The notes: a model not told the origin generated them from the sequence alone. A DNA stretch of 64,000 nt from Arthrobacter caoxuetaonis (GCF_023921125.1 NZ_CP099467.1:124001-188000); one strand, 5' to 3'. Numbered from the stretch's first letter, positions 16,456-25,526 are shown. A program made the numbers and translations.

Positions 16456-17103
16456 TTATGCCTGGCCCTGGGTGGGGTCATCGACGTACTTCCAGACCAG
16501 GTCTGAACCGTCGGGGTAGGACTCCCACCAGGATTCGATCGTTCCGTCCCGCAGGCCGGTGCGCCCGCGGTGCGAATACTGGAGCATGCTGTCCCCCTGC
16601 AGGGTGTCCTTGTCGCAGAACGCGTCGTCTGCGTCCTGCGGGTGCAGGCAGGTCAGCTCGGGCGCGAACCATCCGTCTTCGATGAACAGCCGCACTTCGT
16701 GCAGGTGCCGGGGCCGCCGGTCCGCTGCAATGTCTCCGAAGAGCCCTGTATGGCGCAGCGGCGCCGAGGAGGGAGCGTCCGGAACCGGCGGCAGCGCTGC
16801 CGGTCCGGAGTCAGGTGACGTCTTGTAGTCCCACCACAGCTGTGCCGCGCCGGGCTCCCCCGTCCACCAGGACTGGAGCAGACCGTCACGGAGCGGGACC
16901 TTGCCGCCCAGATGTGTTTCCATCAGCCCGTCTCCCCCAAGGGAGATGAGCAGTTCCCGGTCGCACGGCACGGCAGGGTCCGCGGGGTGCCGGCATTCGA
17001 GGTCGAACTCGATGCCGTTGCCGACGAACCACGCCACCTGGTGTTCCTGGACGGCTGGTCCCGGACCAGCGGGCGGGGTCTCGGGGATGGGTGCTGTCTC
17101 CAT
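16456..17103 (-). CDS. Protein with two copies of a novel Trp/Cys domain, 215 aa
   Basis: Two repeats of about 75 residues (about 20-95 and 125-205). Each has a hydrophobic-F strand, a LxCxHPxD block, one further Cys, a Gly/Asp-rich middle, and a closing ESWW or QSWW followed by LW or VW. The neighbouring gene 17109-17501 encodes a third copy. The family is unknown to me. ATG 17103 lies 5 nt after a class A core. Confidence 0.75.
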   Translation of the reverse strand: METAPIPETPPAGPGPAVQEHQVAWFVGNGIEFDLECRHPADPAVPCDRELLISLGGDGLMETHLGGKVPLRDGLLQSWWTGEPGAAQLWWDYKTSPDSGPAALPPVPDAPSSAPLRHTGLFGDIAADRRPRHLHEVRLFIEDGWFAPELTCLHPQDADDAFCDKDTLQGDSMLQYSHRGRTGLRDGTIESWWESYPDGSDLVWKYVDDPTQGQA

Positions 17104-17108
17104 AGCTT

Positions 17109-17140
17109 CTATGTGTGCGGCAGCAGGGCTTTCCGTCCCC
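17109..17140 (-). promoter_or_regulatory. Class A promoter element inside the 17109-17501 gene end
   Basis: GGGGACGG then GCCGCACACATAG. TAG doubles as the stop codon of the upstream gene. Start codon 5 nt downstream. Confidence 0.7.
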
Positions 17141-17501
17141 GGCCGCGGTTCACGGCCCGGAGCGTTTCGGTGTGGACCGCTTTCCAGTCGATCTCCGGTT
17201 CCTCGTCCATGACGTCCCAGAGCAGTTCCGACTCGGGGCTGGCGTCCAGCGGCCACGACTCGATGACTCCGGTGCACAGATGGTCGGGGTCCCGCTCCCC
17301 CTGGTATCCGTCGTCCAGGATGTGGCTGTCTGCCTCGACGTAGGCCTTGAAGCACCCGAACGGGTCGGTGACAGGGCCGTGCATGCAGGTCAGGACCGGC
17401 TGGGGTACGCCGCGGTCATCTTCGAACCACACGAGGACGTGGCGTTCGCGGAGCTCAGGGGCGGGGCGGGCGGACTTGGGCTGGATGGCTGTGGGTTCCA
17501 T
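17109..17501 (-). CDS. Protein with single novel Trp/Cys domain, 130 aa
   Basis: One copy of the domain duplicated next door: VLVWFEDD, VLTCMHGP, FGCF and IESWPLD. A basic C-terminal tail ends in PHT. That last tripeptide and stop (CCG CAC ACA TAG) are the class A core of the next gene, so coding and promoter overlap. Driven by its own class A element at 17507. Confidence 0.75.
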   Translation of the reverse strand: MEPTAIQPKSARPAPELRERHVLVWFEDDRGVPQPVLTCMHGPVTDPFGCFKAYVEADSHILDDGYQGERDPDHLCTGVIESWPLDASPESELLWDVMDEEPEIDWKAVHTETLRAVNRGRGRKALLPHT

Positions 17502-17506
17502 ACCCT

Positions 17507-17540
17507 CTATGTGTGCGGAGGCGGGCAGGGAGCTCACCGC
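17507..17540 (-). promoter_or_regulatory. Class A promoter element
   Basis: GGTGAGCTCC then TCCGCACACATAG, consensus spacing, 5 nt before ATG 17501. Confidence 0.75.
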
Positions 17541-17567
17541 CGGGCCCCCACCCGGCGGTGAGGGTTT

Positions 17568-18332
17568 TCAGCGTCCCTGGAGGGCGGCTGCGTCAGCCAT
17601 GCCCGCCTCGAAGAGATCCTGCTCTTCGTCGCTCATGCACTCGACGGCAGCTGAGACGTCGCCGGTGATGCGGAAGACGGCCTGGGGTGCGCCCGAGTCC
17701 TTGTGCGTGGAGACCGAATGCGGGATCCGATTCATGTCCATGAGCAGCTCGCCTCCGGTAACCGTCCTGCTGACCGTGCCCCAGTGATCTGACGGATCCT
17801 GCTCGCTCATCTCGTCGATGTCCAGGACTGCGAGGGTCTCCACATAGCCGTCGCTGTCTGCGCGGAAGCCCATCTCGTACGCGCTCAGGGGAGACTGGAT
17901 GACGACGTCGGGGTGCCGGACCGTCTTCTCATGCGGGTACGGGGTATCGAAGTATGCCGGGTTCTTGGACAGTGCAGCGTCGAGCGACTCCTGGACGTGA
18001 AGCTCGAAGGGCCCGTCGTGGATGGGCACGAAACCCCGCGCCATGGCTTCGTTGAAGATGTCGTCCCGGGTGCTGTAGTCGAGGTTCGCCAGCTCCTCAG
18101 TGGTGAGGTTCGGCACGATGCCGGCCAGGATCGGTGCGGCGTCGAACTCGACGGTGCCGGCGTCCTCTGCTTCGTCGTCGTTCCACTCCTGCAGGTCCAC
18201 GGTGGCCATGATCGGCTCCAGGCGGGACAGCCCGCGCTGCCCGGACAGGACGACGCCGTTCGGTTCGCGTCGTGAGGTGGGAAGCCATTTGCCGTCGGCG
18301 GCGCGCGGCTGGGTGTTTTCCAGGCTGGTCAT
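17568..18332 (-). CDS. Hypothetical protein, weak N-terminal tag, 254 aa
   Basis: Starts MTSLENTQPRAADGKWLPT then RREPNGVVL, a diverged form of the tag (G-K-W in place of G-Q-F). The remainder is acidic and soluble. The segment HDGPFELHVQESLDAAL and the block around RADSDGYVETLAVLDIDE have no recognised relatives. A terminator is not evident. Confidence 0.7.
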   Translation of the reverse strand: MTSLENTQPRAADGKWLPTSRREPNGVVLSGQRGLSRLEPIMATVDLQEWNDDEAEDAGTVEFDAAPILAGIVPNLTTEELANLDYSTRDDIFNEAMARGFVPIHDGPFELHVQESLDAALSKNPAYFDTPYPHEKTVRHPDVVIQSPLSAYEMGFRADSDGYVETLAVLDIDEMSEQDPSDHWGTVSRTVTGGELLMDMNRIPHSVSTHKDSGAPQAVFRITGDVSAAVECMSDEEQDLFEAGMADAAALQGR

Positions 18333-18379
18333 GGGTCCTGCTTTCAGGTGCGGGGCGGCGGTGTGCCGTATTCGCCCGT

Positions 18380-18408
18380 CTGTGTGCGGCTCCCGTTCCG
18401 CAGGCGCA
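18380..18408 (-). promoter_or_regulatory. Class A promoter element, CACAG variant
   Basis: CCGCACACAGACGGG, about 48 nt upstream of ATG 18332. The -35 region is GAACGGGAG. Confidence 0.45.
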
Positions 18409-18453
18409 GGAAAGCACCGGGTCCATTGGGGTCCCCGGTGCCTTGCCCGGCTG

Positions 18454-19275
18454 TCAGCTGCCGAAAGAGTCCTGGAAGAAGTGCCGGTTGGCGTCCGCCT
18501 TCTCCAGCAGCTCCTCGTTGGTGAAGTATTTGCGGTCGAAGGGCTCCCAGCCGCCGACGAACATCGTCCACTCACCGTCGACCTGGACAGGCCAGCTGCG
18601 GCGCACCCAGGTGAGCTTGTCGCTGATCTGGCCGTCCTCCGGCCTGACAGCCGAATACTGAAGGACCGTGCAGTTGTGGATGGTCTGGGACTTGTCCTCG
18701 TCACGTTCCAGGAACTCTTCGTCGCTCCAGCGTTCCAGCACCAGGCGTGTGGCCCACATGAACTCCCCGTGGGTGACCATGAGGACGTTCTCGCGGGCGT
18801 TCTCCCGGTGGAGAGTGCTCAGGATGTTCCGGACGCGGTTCTCCGCAACATTGGCGATGGATTCACCGGCCGGCGGCGCCCAGTAAAGCGGGTCGCTGTC
18901 CCGGTAGGCCTTGTTCTGGGTGTACAGGCGGGCAAAGTCCTGCTTGGACATGGATCCAATCTCGCCCCAGGAGCGTTCACGGATGACGCGGTTCTCTTCC
19001 CAGCGGACGTTCAGGCCGAGGTTCGCTGCAGTCTCACGGGTGCGCGTGTAGGTGGAGACGATGGCCCGGTCAAAACCGACCCCCTGCTCAGCAATCCATG
19101 CACCGGCAACCTTCGCCTGCTGGACACCCAGCTCCGTCAGCCGCCACGAGCGGTCCGGGACCGTCATGGTCTCCTCGGTGTAGAGGCTCTGGTCGCCCGC
19201 CTTGGAGGTCTTCTGCATGATGTTCGCTTCGCTCTGGCCGTGGCGGACCAGGAAGAGATTGCTGGGCATGACCAT
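18454..19275 (-). CDS. Histidine phosphatase (phosphoglycerate mutase-like)
   Basis: 273 residues. The phosphohistidine motif LVRHGQSEAN is at the N-terminus. A conserved Arg is in STYTRTRETA, and a second His lies in VTHGEFMWATR with Glu before it (THRE-like region near residue 165). These are the catalytic features of the branch 1 histidine phosphatases. Substrate not predictable. ATG 19275 (MVM) has GGAG upstream; the internal ATG 6 nt later is possible. Confidence 0.88.
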   Translation of the reverse strand: MVMPSNLFLVRHGQSEANIMQKTSKAGDQSLYTEETMTVPDRSWRLTELGVQQAKVAGAWIAEQGVGFDRAIVSTYTRTRETAANLGLNVRWEENRVIRERSWGEIGSMSKQDFARLYTQNKAYRDSDPLYWAPPAGESIANVAENRVRNILSTLHRENARENVLMVTHGEFMWATRLVLERWSDEEFLERDEDKSQTIHNCTVLQYSAVRPEDGQISDKLTWVRRSWPVQVDGEWTMFVGGWEPFDRKYFTNEELLEKADANRHFFQDSFGS

Positions 19276-19326
19276 GAGAGAGCTCCTTGCTGTGTTGCTT
19301 CGGTTCGGCGGGTTCGCTGTTACACC

Positions 19327-19362
19327 CTATGTGTGCGGCACATCCGGAGAACCTGTACGGCA
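19327..19362 (-). promoter_or_regulatory. Class A promoter element
   Basis: Exact GCCGCACACATAG core. The -35 part is diverged (AGGTTCTCC). About 50 nt leader to the phosphatase. Confidence 0.6.
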
Positions 19363-19432
19363 CGCCCAGGGAGGAAGGGCACCTGGGCCAGCCACTCAGC
19401 TTGATTGTCAGAGACAGGGCTCATGGCAGCTG

Positions 19433-20200
19433 TCAGTCATAGACCCTCTTGGTCCCGTTCAGGCCCCGGGCGTCGGAGTATCCGCCCAACACGCCCCGGA
19501 TAGAATGCTCATGATTCTCGAAGTAAGCCTCATACTCGTAATGGACCGAGGCATACAGTTCAGCTACCGCTTTACTAACGGGCCCGTAGCCATCCTCTTC
19601 CTTCAGGGTTTCCCGTACTTTCAATTCACTGGAACCGCTCCTTGCGGCGTACTCGCTGACTGCGTATTCACGGCAGGTCTTGTCTACGATCGTCTGGCCC
19701 TGCTTTTGGGCGTCGCGGAGGAGACTGTATCCAGCTTTGGTTCCAGGGGTGCCCCATACGCGTGGGACGTCCTCCAGTCTCAGGCGTAGGCGGTTCCTGT
19801 GGAGGGCCAGGGCGTCTTCCACCCGACGCTCCTGCCCGCGCTTCGTATTCGGATACTTGCCTTTCTCGGAAAGTTCGAAGCTGGTGCGGAGCTTTTTATT
19901 GGCCGTATCCTTCTGGTATTGCCAGAGCTTTTGACCGCGCTGTGCGGCGCTTTCTCGCATGGATCTTCTGACCGAGATGCTGATGGCGATCCTGATTAGC
20001 AGCCAGAGGCCGAGCAGAAATATTGTCGGTGCCGCATCGGCAAAGGTGGGTTCAGGCATCTCAGTGTCGCGGCGGACCATGAACTGGACGCCGGCGATTA
20101 TTCCGCATATCAGAGAGAGCCGCGCAAGCAGTCGGCCAGTTTTGAAGAGGCGCAGGCTGAGCCTCGAATTGAAGAAAATCGTGCCCTTATATTTCGTCAT
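19433..20200 (-). CDS. Hypothetical membrane protein, 255 aa
   Basis: GGGGGGACA precedes ATG 20200. Two N-terminal membrane helices (LSLICGIIAGVQFMV and TIFLLGLWLLIRIAISISV) are followed by a long basic cytoplasmic region rich in Lys, Arg and Glu. Its base composition is less GC-rich than its neighbours and it has no class A element, so it may be a later acquisition with a host-type promoter. No family recognised. Confidence 0.7.
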   Translation of the reverse strand: MTKYKGTIFFNSRLSLRLFKTGRLLARLSLICGIIAGVQFMVRRDTEMPEPTFADAAPTIFLLGLWLLIRIAISISVRRSMRESAAQRGQKLWQYQKDTANKKLRTSFELSEKGKYPNTKRGQERRVEDALALHRNRLRLRLEDVPRVWGTPGTKAGYSLLRDAQKQGQTIVDKTCREYAVSEYAARSGSSELKVRETLKEEDGYGPVSKAVAELYASVHYEYEAYFENHEHSIRGVLGGYSDARGLNGTKRVYD

Positions 20201-20328
20201 TGTCCCCCCAGTGATAAATGGTAGTAACCGTACACGAGCGTGGGGTGGTGCATTGAGCATTGTCCCGTCAGGCTTTGCCCAGGGCGGTATGACCGAGCAT
20301 GACGACTCGGGGAGGTCGCGCCTGGGAG

Positions 20329-20808
20329 CTACGCCCAGGTGAGGGCCAGGCCGCGCTCCTGTGCGAACCGGGCAACGGTTTCCAGCTCCGGGAGGCGTTC
20401 CAGGAGGTACGCCGACTCGTTGCCGTAGACGCCGGCGGCGGCCGCCTCGGTGCCGGCCTGGATGCCGCGAAGAACGCTGTCCGCGGGTGCGGACCCGCAG
20501 TAGTCGTCGGGCAGCCCAACGGCACGGAGGATTCTGTGGCCGTTGGTGCCGGACACCTTCAGTACCGGGGTTTCCTCGCGGGTCACCGGGGTGACGGACA
20601 TGCTGCCGGCGCCGGAGGTGCAGAACATGTCACCGCAGACGGCCAGGGATCCAGCGTGTCCGTGCAGCCCGACGACGTCGCACAGGGCCGTGTAGGCATC
20701 ACCGTGGGACTCGAAGGTGTGCGTGGTCAGGCCGTTCGGGTGGCCGCAGGCGAAGGCGTAGCGTTCGACGTCAGCTTCCCGGAACTCGGGTTCGAATTGA
20801 ATGCCCAT
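20329..20808 (-). CDS. Hypothetical protein, 159 aa
   Basis: Starts MGIQFEPEFREADVERYAF. A Cys/His-rich N-terminal half (CGHPNG, LCDVVG, VCGDMFC) could bind a metal. The C-terminal half is helical. No family recognised. Single gene behind a class A element. Confidence 0.7.
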   Translation of the reverse strand: MGIQFEPEFREADVERYAFACGHPNGLTTHTFESHGDAYTALCDVVGLHGHAGSLAVCGDMFCTSGAGSMSVTPVTREETPVLKVSGTNGHRILRAVGLPDDYCGSAPADSVLRGIQAGTEAAAAGVYGNESAYLLERLPELETVARFAQERGLALTWA

Positions 20809-20856
20809 GGTGGTCTGTCCTTTCAACCGGCAGTCCGCTTTGGGCTGCTCTAAGCA

Positions 20857-20890
20857 CTATGTGTGCGGACAGAGCGCAGATTCTCTCCAG
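20857..20890 (-). promoter_or_regulatory. Class A promoter element
   Basis: GGAGAGAATCT then TCCGCACACATAG, consensus spacing. Leader about 48 nt. Confidence 0.75.
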
Positions 20891-20895
20891 CCGGG

Positions 20896-21552
20896 TTAGC
20901 CGATCCAGGCCGCCTTCGCCGGACGCAGGCGCAGGAGCTGCTCCGGGCTCAGAAACGATCCCAGGTGCTTGACCAGGTCCACCACTTCGCGCGGAATCCC
21001 GGGGACGATCCGATCTCGTGCCTCAGCCGGGTCCTTGAATGCCGGAGCCTCTTCCCCCTGGATCCTGACGCGCAGGGCCGCCTGGTCACCGCGCTCTGTG
21101 CCGGCCTTTGCCGCGGCGTCGCCTGCAGGACCCTGGAGCGGCCGCCCTGTCAGCGCATCCATCCACGACCGGTTGAAAGGCACCGGGCCGGATGGCATGT
21201 AGCTGATCATGTTCTGGAAAGGCTCGTCCTCGGCGAAAGCACAGTCGAGGTCGTCGTCCATTCGATGCCAGTCGGACAGATAGGTGGGCGGGGTGATGAG
21301 CATCGTGCCGCCGTCCAGGCCCGGAACATGCAGGACACACGCATCCAGGAAAACGCTGCGGGACTTCTCCAGCAGGTCGGCCTCGTACTCGATGTCGTCA
21401 CGGACCGCCTCATCGCTGGCACGGGATGCCCGGCTGCGCAGCCAAAGGGAGTGCTCGGCCATGGTGAGGCGCGAGGCCGGGTGATCCCGGTTCAGCAGGT
21501 CCACGCCGGACGGCAGGGCCCAGCCCATCGCCTTATGAAGGTGGTCGCCCAC
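20896..21552 (-). CDS. Hypothetical protein, 218 aa
   Basis: GTG 21552 is chosen for the GGAGG site 6 nt upstream. Soluble, with a His/Asp-rich middle (YLSDWHRMDDDLDCAFAEDE) and a C-terminal helical part. No recognised motif. The leader from the class A element is about 45 nt. Confidence 0.65.
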   Translation of the reverse strand: MGDHLHKAMGWALPSGVDLLNRDHPASRLTMAEHSLWLRSRASRASDEAVRDDIEYEADLLEKSRSVFLDACVLHVPGLDGGTMLITPPTYLSDWHRMDDDLDCAFAEDEPFQNMISYMPSGPVPFNRSWMDALTGRPLQGPAGDAAAKAGTERGDQAALRVRIQGEEAPAFKDPAEARDRIVPGIPREVVDLVKHLGSFLSPEQLLRLRPAKAAWIG

Positions 21553-21597
21553 GTCGTGCCTCCGTAACCGGGCCGCCGGGTGCCGCCCTCCAGCACG

Positions 21598-21628
21598 TAT
21601 GTGTGCGGACAGAGGGCATTCTTTCCCC
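21598..21628 (-). promoter_or_regulatory. Class A promoter element
   Basis: GGGGAAAGAAT then TCCGCACACATAC. The last G of the core is changed. Confidence 0.65.
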
Positions 21629-21646
21629 AAGGCCGGCCACTGGGCG

Positions 21647-22924
21647 TCATTCCACGGACGCAGCCAGTTTCTCTGCCTCCCACAGCCAGAGCATCTCTTT
21701 ACGCATGCCCTTGACCTTCTCCGTGTGGTCGGCAGCGTTCTCCAGCACCGTGACCGGGATAGCCCCAGGGCATGGATCCAGCACTTCTGTGAGGGTGGGC
21801 CGCAATGCCCACTCGCCAATGATTTTGCCCGGGACTATTACGAGATACGTGTGGCGGGGTTCGGCAGCGAGCCATCGCTTCATAGACCGCGCCTTCACGC
21901 TGGAGAACCCGCTGTCCCGGTGTCTCGACAGGATGGAGACCGGCACCTCAAGCGGGACATGGCCCAGAATTGCAAGCTCGCGCCATTCGTCGTCCATGCG
22001 GCACAGGTGCCCTTCCGCCTGCGACGTGCCCATCAGGTACCCAGCGAAATCCTGAACCATAATCGACTCCGGGGATTCCGGGTGTTCGATAGCCGGCCTG
22101 ATGACTGACGCCAGGTTCCGGGCCCAGCCAACAACCCTGAGCGCCTGTCCTTCCAAGGCCGGCAGCTCGTCTGGGTCATCAAAATCCTCAGAGCCGGTGA
22201 ACGTCCACGGACGGCTCACGACACGGAGCGTGGCCGGCAGATCGTGATAGTCGGCGGGCCATACGGTCACCCTGGACCCGTCCTTGCCGGTGACCACCAT
22301 TTTGGCGGCCTCCAGCTGGTTCACCAGGGTGGACGTGCGCTTGATGAACGGTTCAGGCAGCCGCCCGGCGAGGTCTGTCTGCCGGATCCCCGGCTCGGCG
22401 GCCACAATGCTCCGGATGTCCCGGTAAACGTCAACAAGCTTCAGGGCCTCAAGAAGACGGTCACGATGCTCGGCGATTCGATCGGCCCATGACGGCGCAG
22501 ACTCCTGGTATTGCCGTATCAGCTCTGCCGGAGGGGTCAGTCCGACGCCGGTTATCCCGGGGTGGTCCAGCTCAAGTATCACTGCCGGCTGGTCCAGCCC
22601 CTCCGCCACCTGCTCCAGTGCCTTGGTCTCCGTGGCAGCTGCCAGCCTGATGAGGTCACTCCTGCCGGCAATGGCCGCGGCAGTGCAGTGCACAGGATGC
22701 ATCCAGCTCCAGTTCGACGCAGAGCCTCCGCACAGAGTCGACTGATCCTCCAGCCTCGCTTTGAAGCCGGTTTCCAGGAGGTTCATTGCGGCATCGGTTT
22801 CGCCCCGGTCCATAGCTGCCATCGCGGCAAACAGGGCGTTCCGGGACAGTTCCACGAGACAGCCTTTGAGCGCCCCCGGCAGCTCGTACTCCAAGGCCAT
22901 TTTTCTTGCGTGTTCGATGCTCAT
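21647..22924 (-). CDS. Hypothetical protein with winged-helix segment, 425 aa
   Basis: A large soluble protein. Residues about 165-225 look like a winged helix-turn-helix (IRSIVAAEPGIRQTDLAGRL, then TSTLVNQLEAAKMVV). The N-terminal 120 residues are helical, and the C-terminal part has WRELAILGHVPLEVPVSILS. No enzyme motif seen. It could be a phage-type regulator or defence protein. No class A element upstream; the spacing to the divergent gene at 23111 suggests a shared host-type promoter region. Confidence 0.65.
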   Translation of the reverse strand: MSIEHARKMALEYELPGALKGCLVELSRNALFAAMAAMDRGETDAAMNLLETGFKARLEDQSTLCGGSASNWSWMHPVHCTAAAIAGRSDLIRLAAATETKALEQVAEGLDQPAVILELDHPGITGVGLTPPAELIRQYQESAPSWADRIAEHRDRLLEALKLVDVYRDIRSIVAAEPGIRQTDLAGRLPEPFIKRTSTLVNQLEAAKMVVTGKDGSRVTVWPADYHDLPATLRVVSRPWTFTGSEDFDDPDELPALEGQALRVVGWARNLASVIRPAIEHPESPESIMVQDFAGYLMGTSQAEGHLCRMDDEWRELAILGHVPLEVPVSILSRHRDSGFSSVKARSMKRWLAAEPRHTYLVIVPGKIIGEWALRPTLTEVLDPCPGAIPVTVLENAADHTEKVKGMRKEMLWLWEAEKLAASVE

Positions 22925-23110
22925 GGTCCCCCGTTGCTCCGTTTCCCGACATCCTATCGACGGGCGCTGTCACCGGCTCAGTGTTAAGCAGTGCGAAACG
23001 CACCGCGCAGACCTCAGGTTTTTCGCATTCCCCGGCGGGCCGCGGGTGCCACCGAACAGACCCCGCTGGGCAGCTACGATCGGAACCTTCATAGGAAAGG
23101 GCGGCAGCAG

Positions 23111-23602
23111 TTGCAGAACACATGGAATTTCAGGCTCAGGGGTTCGATTGAAATCAGCTGGACGGAGACGCCCCTCTTCCTGAAATGGATCCTCCCCGGC
23201 ACCCACACGATCTCGGACAATTACGTGCCCGAAGAGATGAGCGCCAAAGAGGCACTGGCAGCCTGGATCAACACCATAGGCCCGATGGAGACCGTTCCCA
23301 TTGGCTGGGTTGTATCGGGACCGGGACTCTTCGAGGACGCGCCTTTCTGCCCCGAAGATCCCGAGGACCCCAGGTCTGAGAACTTCCTCAGTTTCTACAC
23401 GTGGCCCGTACATGCGGAGACGGGTGAACCCCTGAATTTCCTGCACCTGCCAGTTCATGACGAGTTGTGGGAAATTGGAAAGGAAAGGGGCAAGTCCGGC
23501 TTTGTCCAGGCGGCCCTGGGATGGAAGCCAAGTCCCCTGCAGCAGACCATGGACCTGAAAGTCCTGTTCATGAATGCCGGACTTGGCACCCGCGTGAGGT
23601 GA
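23111..23602 (+). CDS. Hypothetical protein, 163 aa
   Basis: A TTG start at 23111 with AGGAAAGG 10 nt upstream; an upstream extension would cross an intergenic region with no better site. Acidic, with a proline-rich turn (FCPEDPEDPRSEN). No family recognised. Confidence 0.55.
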   Translation: MQNTWNFRLRGSIEISWTETPLFLKWILPGTHTISDNYVPEEMSAKEALAAWINTIGPMETVPIGWVVSGPGLFEDAPFCPEDPEDPRSENFLSFYTWPVHAETGEPLNFLHLPVHDELWEIGKERGKSGFVQAALGWKPSPLQQTMDLKVLFMNAGLGTRVR

Positions 23603-23604
23603 CC

Positions 23605-23639
23605 ATCGGCTGCACCAATCCGGCCGGCGCCGCACACAG
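23605..23639 (+). promoter_or_regulatory. Class A promoter element, plus strand, CACAG variant
   Basis: GCCGCACACAGAGGGGC then ATG 23646. Packed like the other tagged genes; no clear GGNGAGA. Confidence 0.5.
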
Positions 23640-23645
23640 AGGGGC

Positions 23646-24617
23646 ATGACTAATTCCAATGAAAAGCAGGGCCGGGACCGTATCGGCCGGTTCACTGAAA
23701 CCCTTCATACCGAGTCAGGCGTCCGGCTCACACCCCTTCCGAACCCCCTGCGGGACGCCGACGGCACCGAATGGGACGCCGACGGCGACGAGTACACCAG
23801 CAAGCTTGTCTCGATGGCCGACGGGGTCCGTATCGAGGTCTCCAAGGACATCCGCAGCGAGGACTACAACCTTGACGTTGTGGACTACCGCGGCAGCCGG
23901 CCGGTGAGACTGGCACGGGACGTTGTCGACTCAACCGAGGCCGGCAAGGAACGAGGCAAGCAGCTGCGCGAACGCGCCCTGCAGTACGAGCACAACAAGC
24001 TGGAGATCGGCGCCCGATCGCCGTGGGGAACCATCGAAAACCATGACGTACTCGCCCCCGGCATTGATGACGTCTGGACTGCCGGGCACGGTGGCTACAA
24101 GCTCTCCCGGAAGCGCCAGGCTGAAGTCCATCCGGCATGGAGGAAGCACGACGGGTGGTACGAGGAGGATTGTGCTTGGAGCGTTGCCGCGATCACCCAC
24201 TACAAGGACCTCTCGCGGCTGAAGTTCAAAGAGGCCCATGCGGAAGCCCGTAAGTACTACCCGGACGAATACGCCCAGATCGTCGGCAAGGATCCGGAGC
24301 GCTACGGGCTCACCGAGTTCAAGCCGATCACAGCCGAGGAGTCCGACATCATCGCTGCGCGCGAGTTCCTGGCGCCGCGGGCTGAAACCCATGACCGGAT
24401 GCTGCGCCTGGACCTCGAGCCCGAGGGCCATCCGGGCATGGTGGCAGTCGATCTGTCCGACATCCCCGCAGACGGCAAGGTCAATGACGAGAAGCCGCTG
24501 AACCCGCGCACAGTCCTGATTCCTGAGGATGACTGGAAGGACATGGCCCCGGCCTGGACGGAGCGTCGAACGCTCCCGAAGGTCGAAGGCCTGCAGATCT
24601 TCAAGAAGGCATCCTAG
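23646..24617 (+). CDS. DUF7007-like protein with N-terminal tag, 323 aa
   Basis: Starts with a tag-like peptide (GRDRIGRFTETLHTESGVRL). Residues about 125-185 match what I recall of DUF7007: SPWGTIENHDVLAPGI, then GHGGYKLS and GWYEEDCAWSVAAITH. That domain is common in plasmid- and conjugation-linked proteins and has no assigned function. The C-terminal 100 residues are unknown. The gene ends at a strong bidirectional terminator. Confidence 0.7.
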   Translation: MTNSNEKQGRDRIGRFTETLHTESGVRLTPLPNPLRDADGTEWDADGDEYTSKLVSMADGVRIEVSKDIRSEDYNLDVVDYRGSRPVRLARDVVDSTEAGKERGKQLRERALQYEHNKLEIGARSPWGTIENHDVLAPGIDDVWTAGHGGYKLSRKRQAEVHPAWRKHDGWYEEDCAWSVAAITHYKDLSRLKFKEAHAEARKYYPDEYAQIVGKDPERYGLTEFKPITAEESDIIAAREFLAPRAETHDRMLRLDLEPEGHPGMVAVDLSDIPADGKVNDEKPLNPRTVLIPEDDWKDMAPAWTERRTLPKVEGLQIFKKAS

Positions 24618-24625
24618 GACATGCC

Positions 24626-24661
24626 AAGAGGGGCCGGAGGTTATCCTCCGGCCCCTCTTTT
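24626..24661. terminator. Bidirectional terminator
   Basis: 15-bp perfect stem (AAGAGGGGCCGGAGG and complement) with a TTAT loop and TTTT at the plus end. It separates converging genes. Confidence 0.9.
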
Positions 24662-24676
24662 CACCCTCACAGGGCA

Positions 24677-24985
24677 CTAAAAGCGCTGGCCCCGTCCCGG
24701 GACAAATCGTACGCTCTCATCGAGCTCCACTGCGCGGGCAATCGCCTGCATGATCTCCTCGCCGAGTGCAGCCCCGGCAGGACCGTAGCGTTCCTCAGCA
24801 GAGGTGACGATTCCTTCCACTGTTTCCAGGGCCCGTGCTAGGTCCACTGTGTCGCTGTAGAGCGTGCGGCGGGAAGGGTCGTCAGGGTTGCTGCAGGTGA
24901 CCCTGTGGGAGCGTTCGCTGACGACCAGCATCTCGCGGACGCGGTCCATCCCCTTCACCTCTTCGGCTGCGGTGTCATCCTGCAT
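24677..24985 (-). CDS. Hypothetical protein, 102 aa
   Basis: Helical and acidic, with a heptad-like stretch (VDLARALETVEGIV). Lies 25 nt downstream of dut on the same strand, so probably co-transcribed with it. No family recognised. Confidence 0.7.
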   Translation of the reverse strand: MQDDTAAEEVKGMDRVREMLVVSERSHRVTCSNPDDPSRRTLYSDTVDLARALETVEGIVTSAEERYGPAGAALGEEIMQAIARAVELDESVRFVPGRGQRF

Positions 24986-25010
24986 GCTCCGGACCTTCCT
25001 TCCCTGTCTC

Positions 25011-25451
25011 TTACTTGGTTCCGGTGTGCCCGAAGCCGCCTTCTCCGCGGACCGAGCTGCTGAGCGTATCGGCCTCCTCGAAGACCGGCGTCAGGAACTC
25101 CTGGATAACCAGCTGGGCGATGCGTTCACCGGCCTCGTACACGAAGTCGGTGTCGGAGGTGTTCGAGAGCAGGACCTTCACTTCGCCGCGGTAGCCTGCG
25201 TCGATGGTGCCCGGTGCGTTCAGGACGGTGATGCCCTTCTTCGCGGCCAGGCCGGAGCGCGGGTGGACGAGGCCTACAGTGCCCGGTTCCAGTTCAAGGG
25301 CGATGCCGGTACCGACTGCGGCCCACGAGCCGGCAGGGATGGTTCCGCCGGCCACCGAGTACAGGTCAGCGCCTGCATCTCCGGGGGTGGCGATGGAAGG
25401 AATAACTGCGTCCTCTTCGAGTTTCCGGATGAGGACCTTGGTGTTCGACAA
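25011..25451 (-). CDS. dut: dUTP diphosphatase
   Basis: 146 residues, standard trimeric dUTPase length. Motif 1 PGDAGADLYS, motif 2 VHPRSGLAAKKGI, motif 3 GTIDAGYRGEVKVLL, motif 4 GERIAQLVI and the C-terminal Gly-rich motif 5 RGEGGFGHTGTK are all in order. It converts dUTP to dUMP, the substrate of the ThyA encoded at 56 kb. TTG start. Class A promoter. Confidence 0.95.
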   Translation of the reverse strand: MSNTKVLIRKLEEDAVIPSIATPGDAGADLYSVAGGTIPAGSWAAVGTGIALELEPGTVGLVHPRSGLAAKKGITVLNAPGTIDAGYRGEVKVLLSNTSDTDFVYEAGERIAQLVIQEFLTPVFEEADTLSSSVRGEGGFGHTGTK

Positions 25452-25493
25452 GCTGTTCTCTTTTCGTTCTGCCGGCGTTGGTGCAGGCAGGAG

Positions 25494-25526
25494 CTATGTG
25501 TGCGGAGACGCGCTTGTTTCTCCCCA
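25494..25526 (-). promoter_or_regulatory. Class A promoter element for dut
   Basis: GGGGAGAAACA then TCCGCACACATAG with consensus spacing. Confidence 0.78.
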
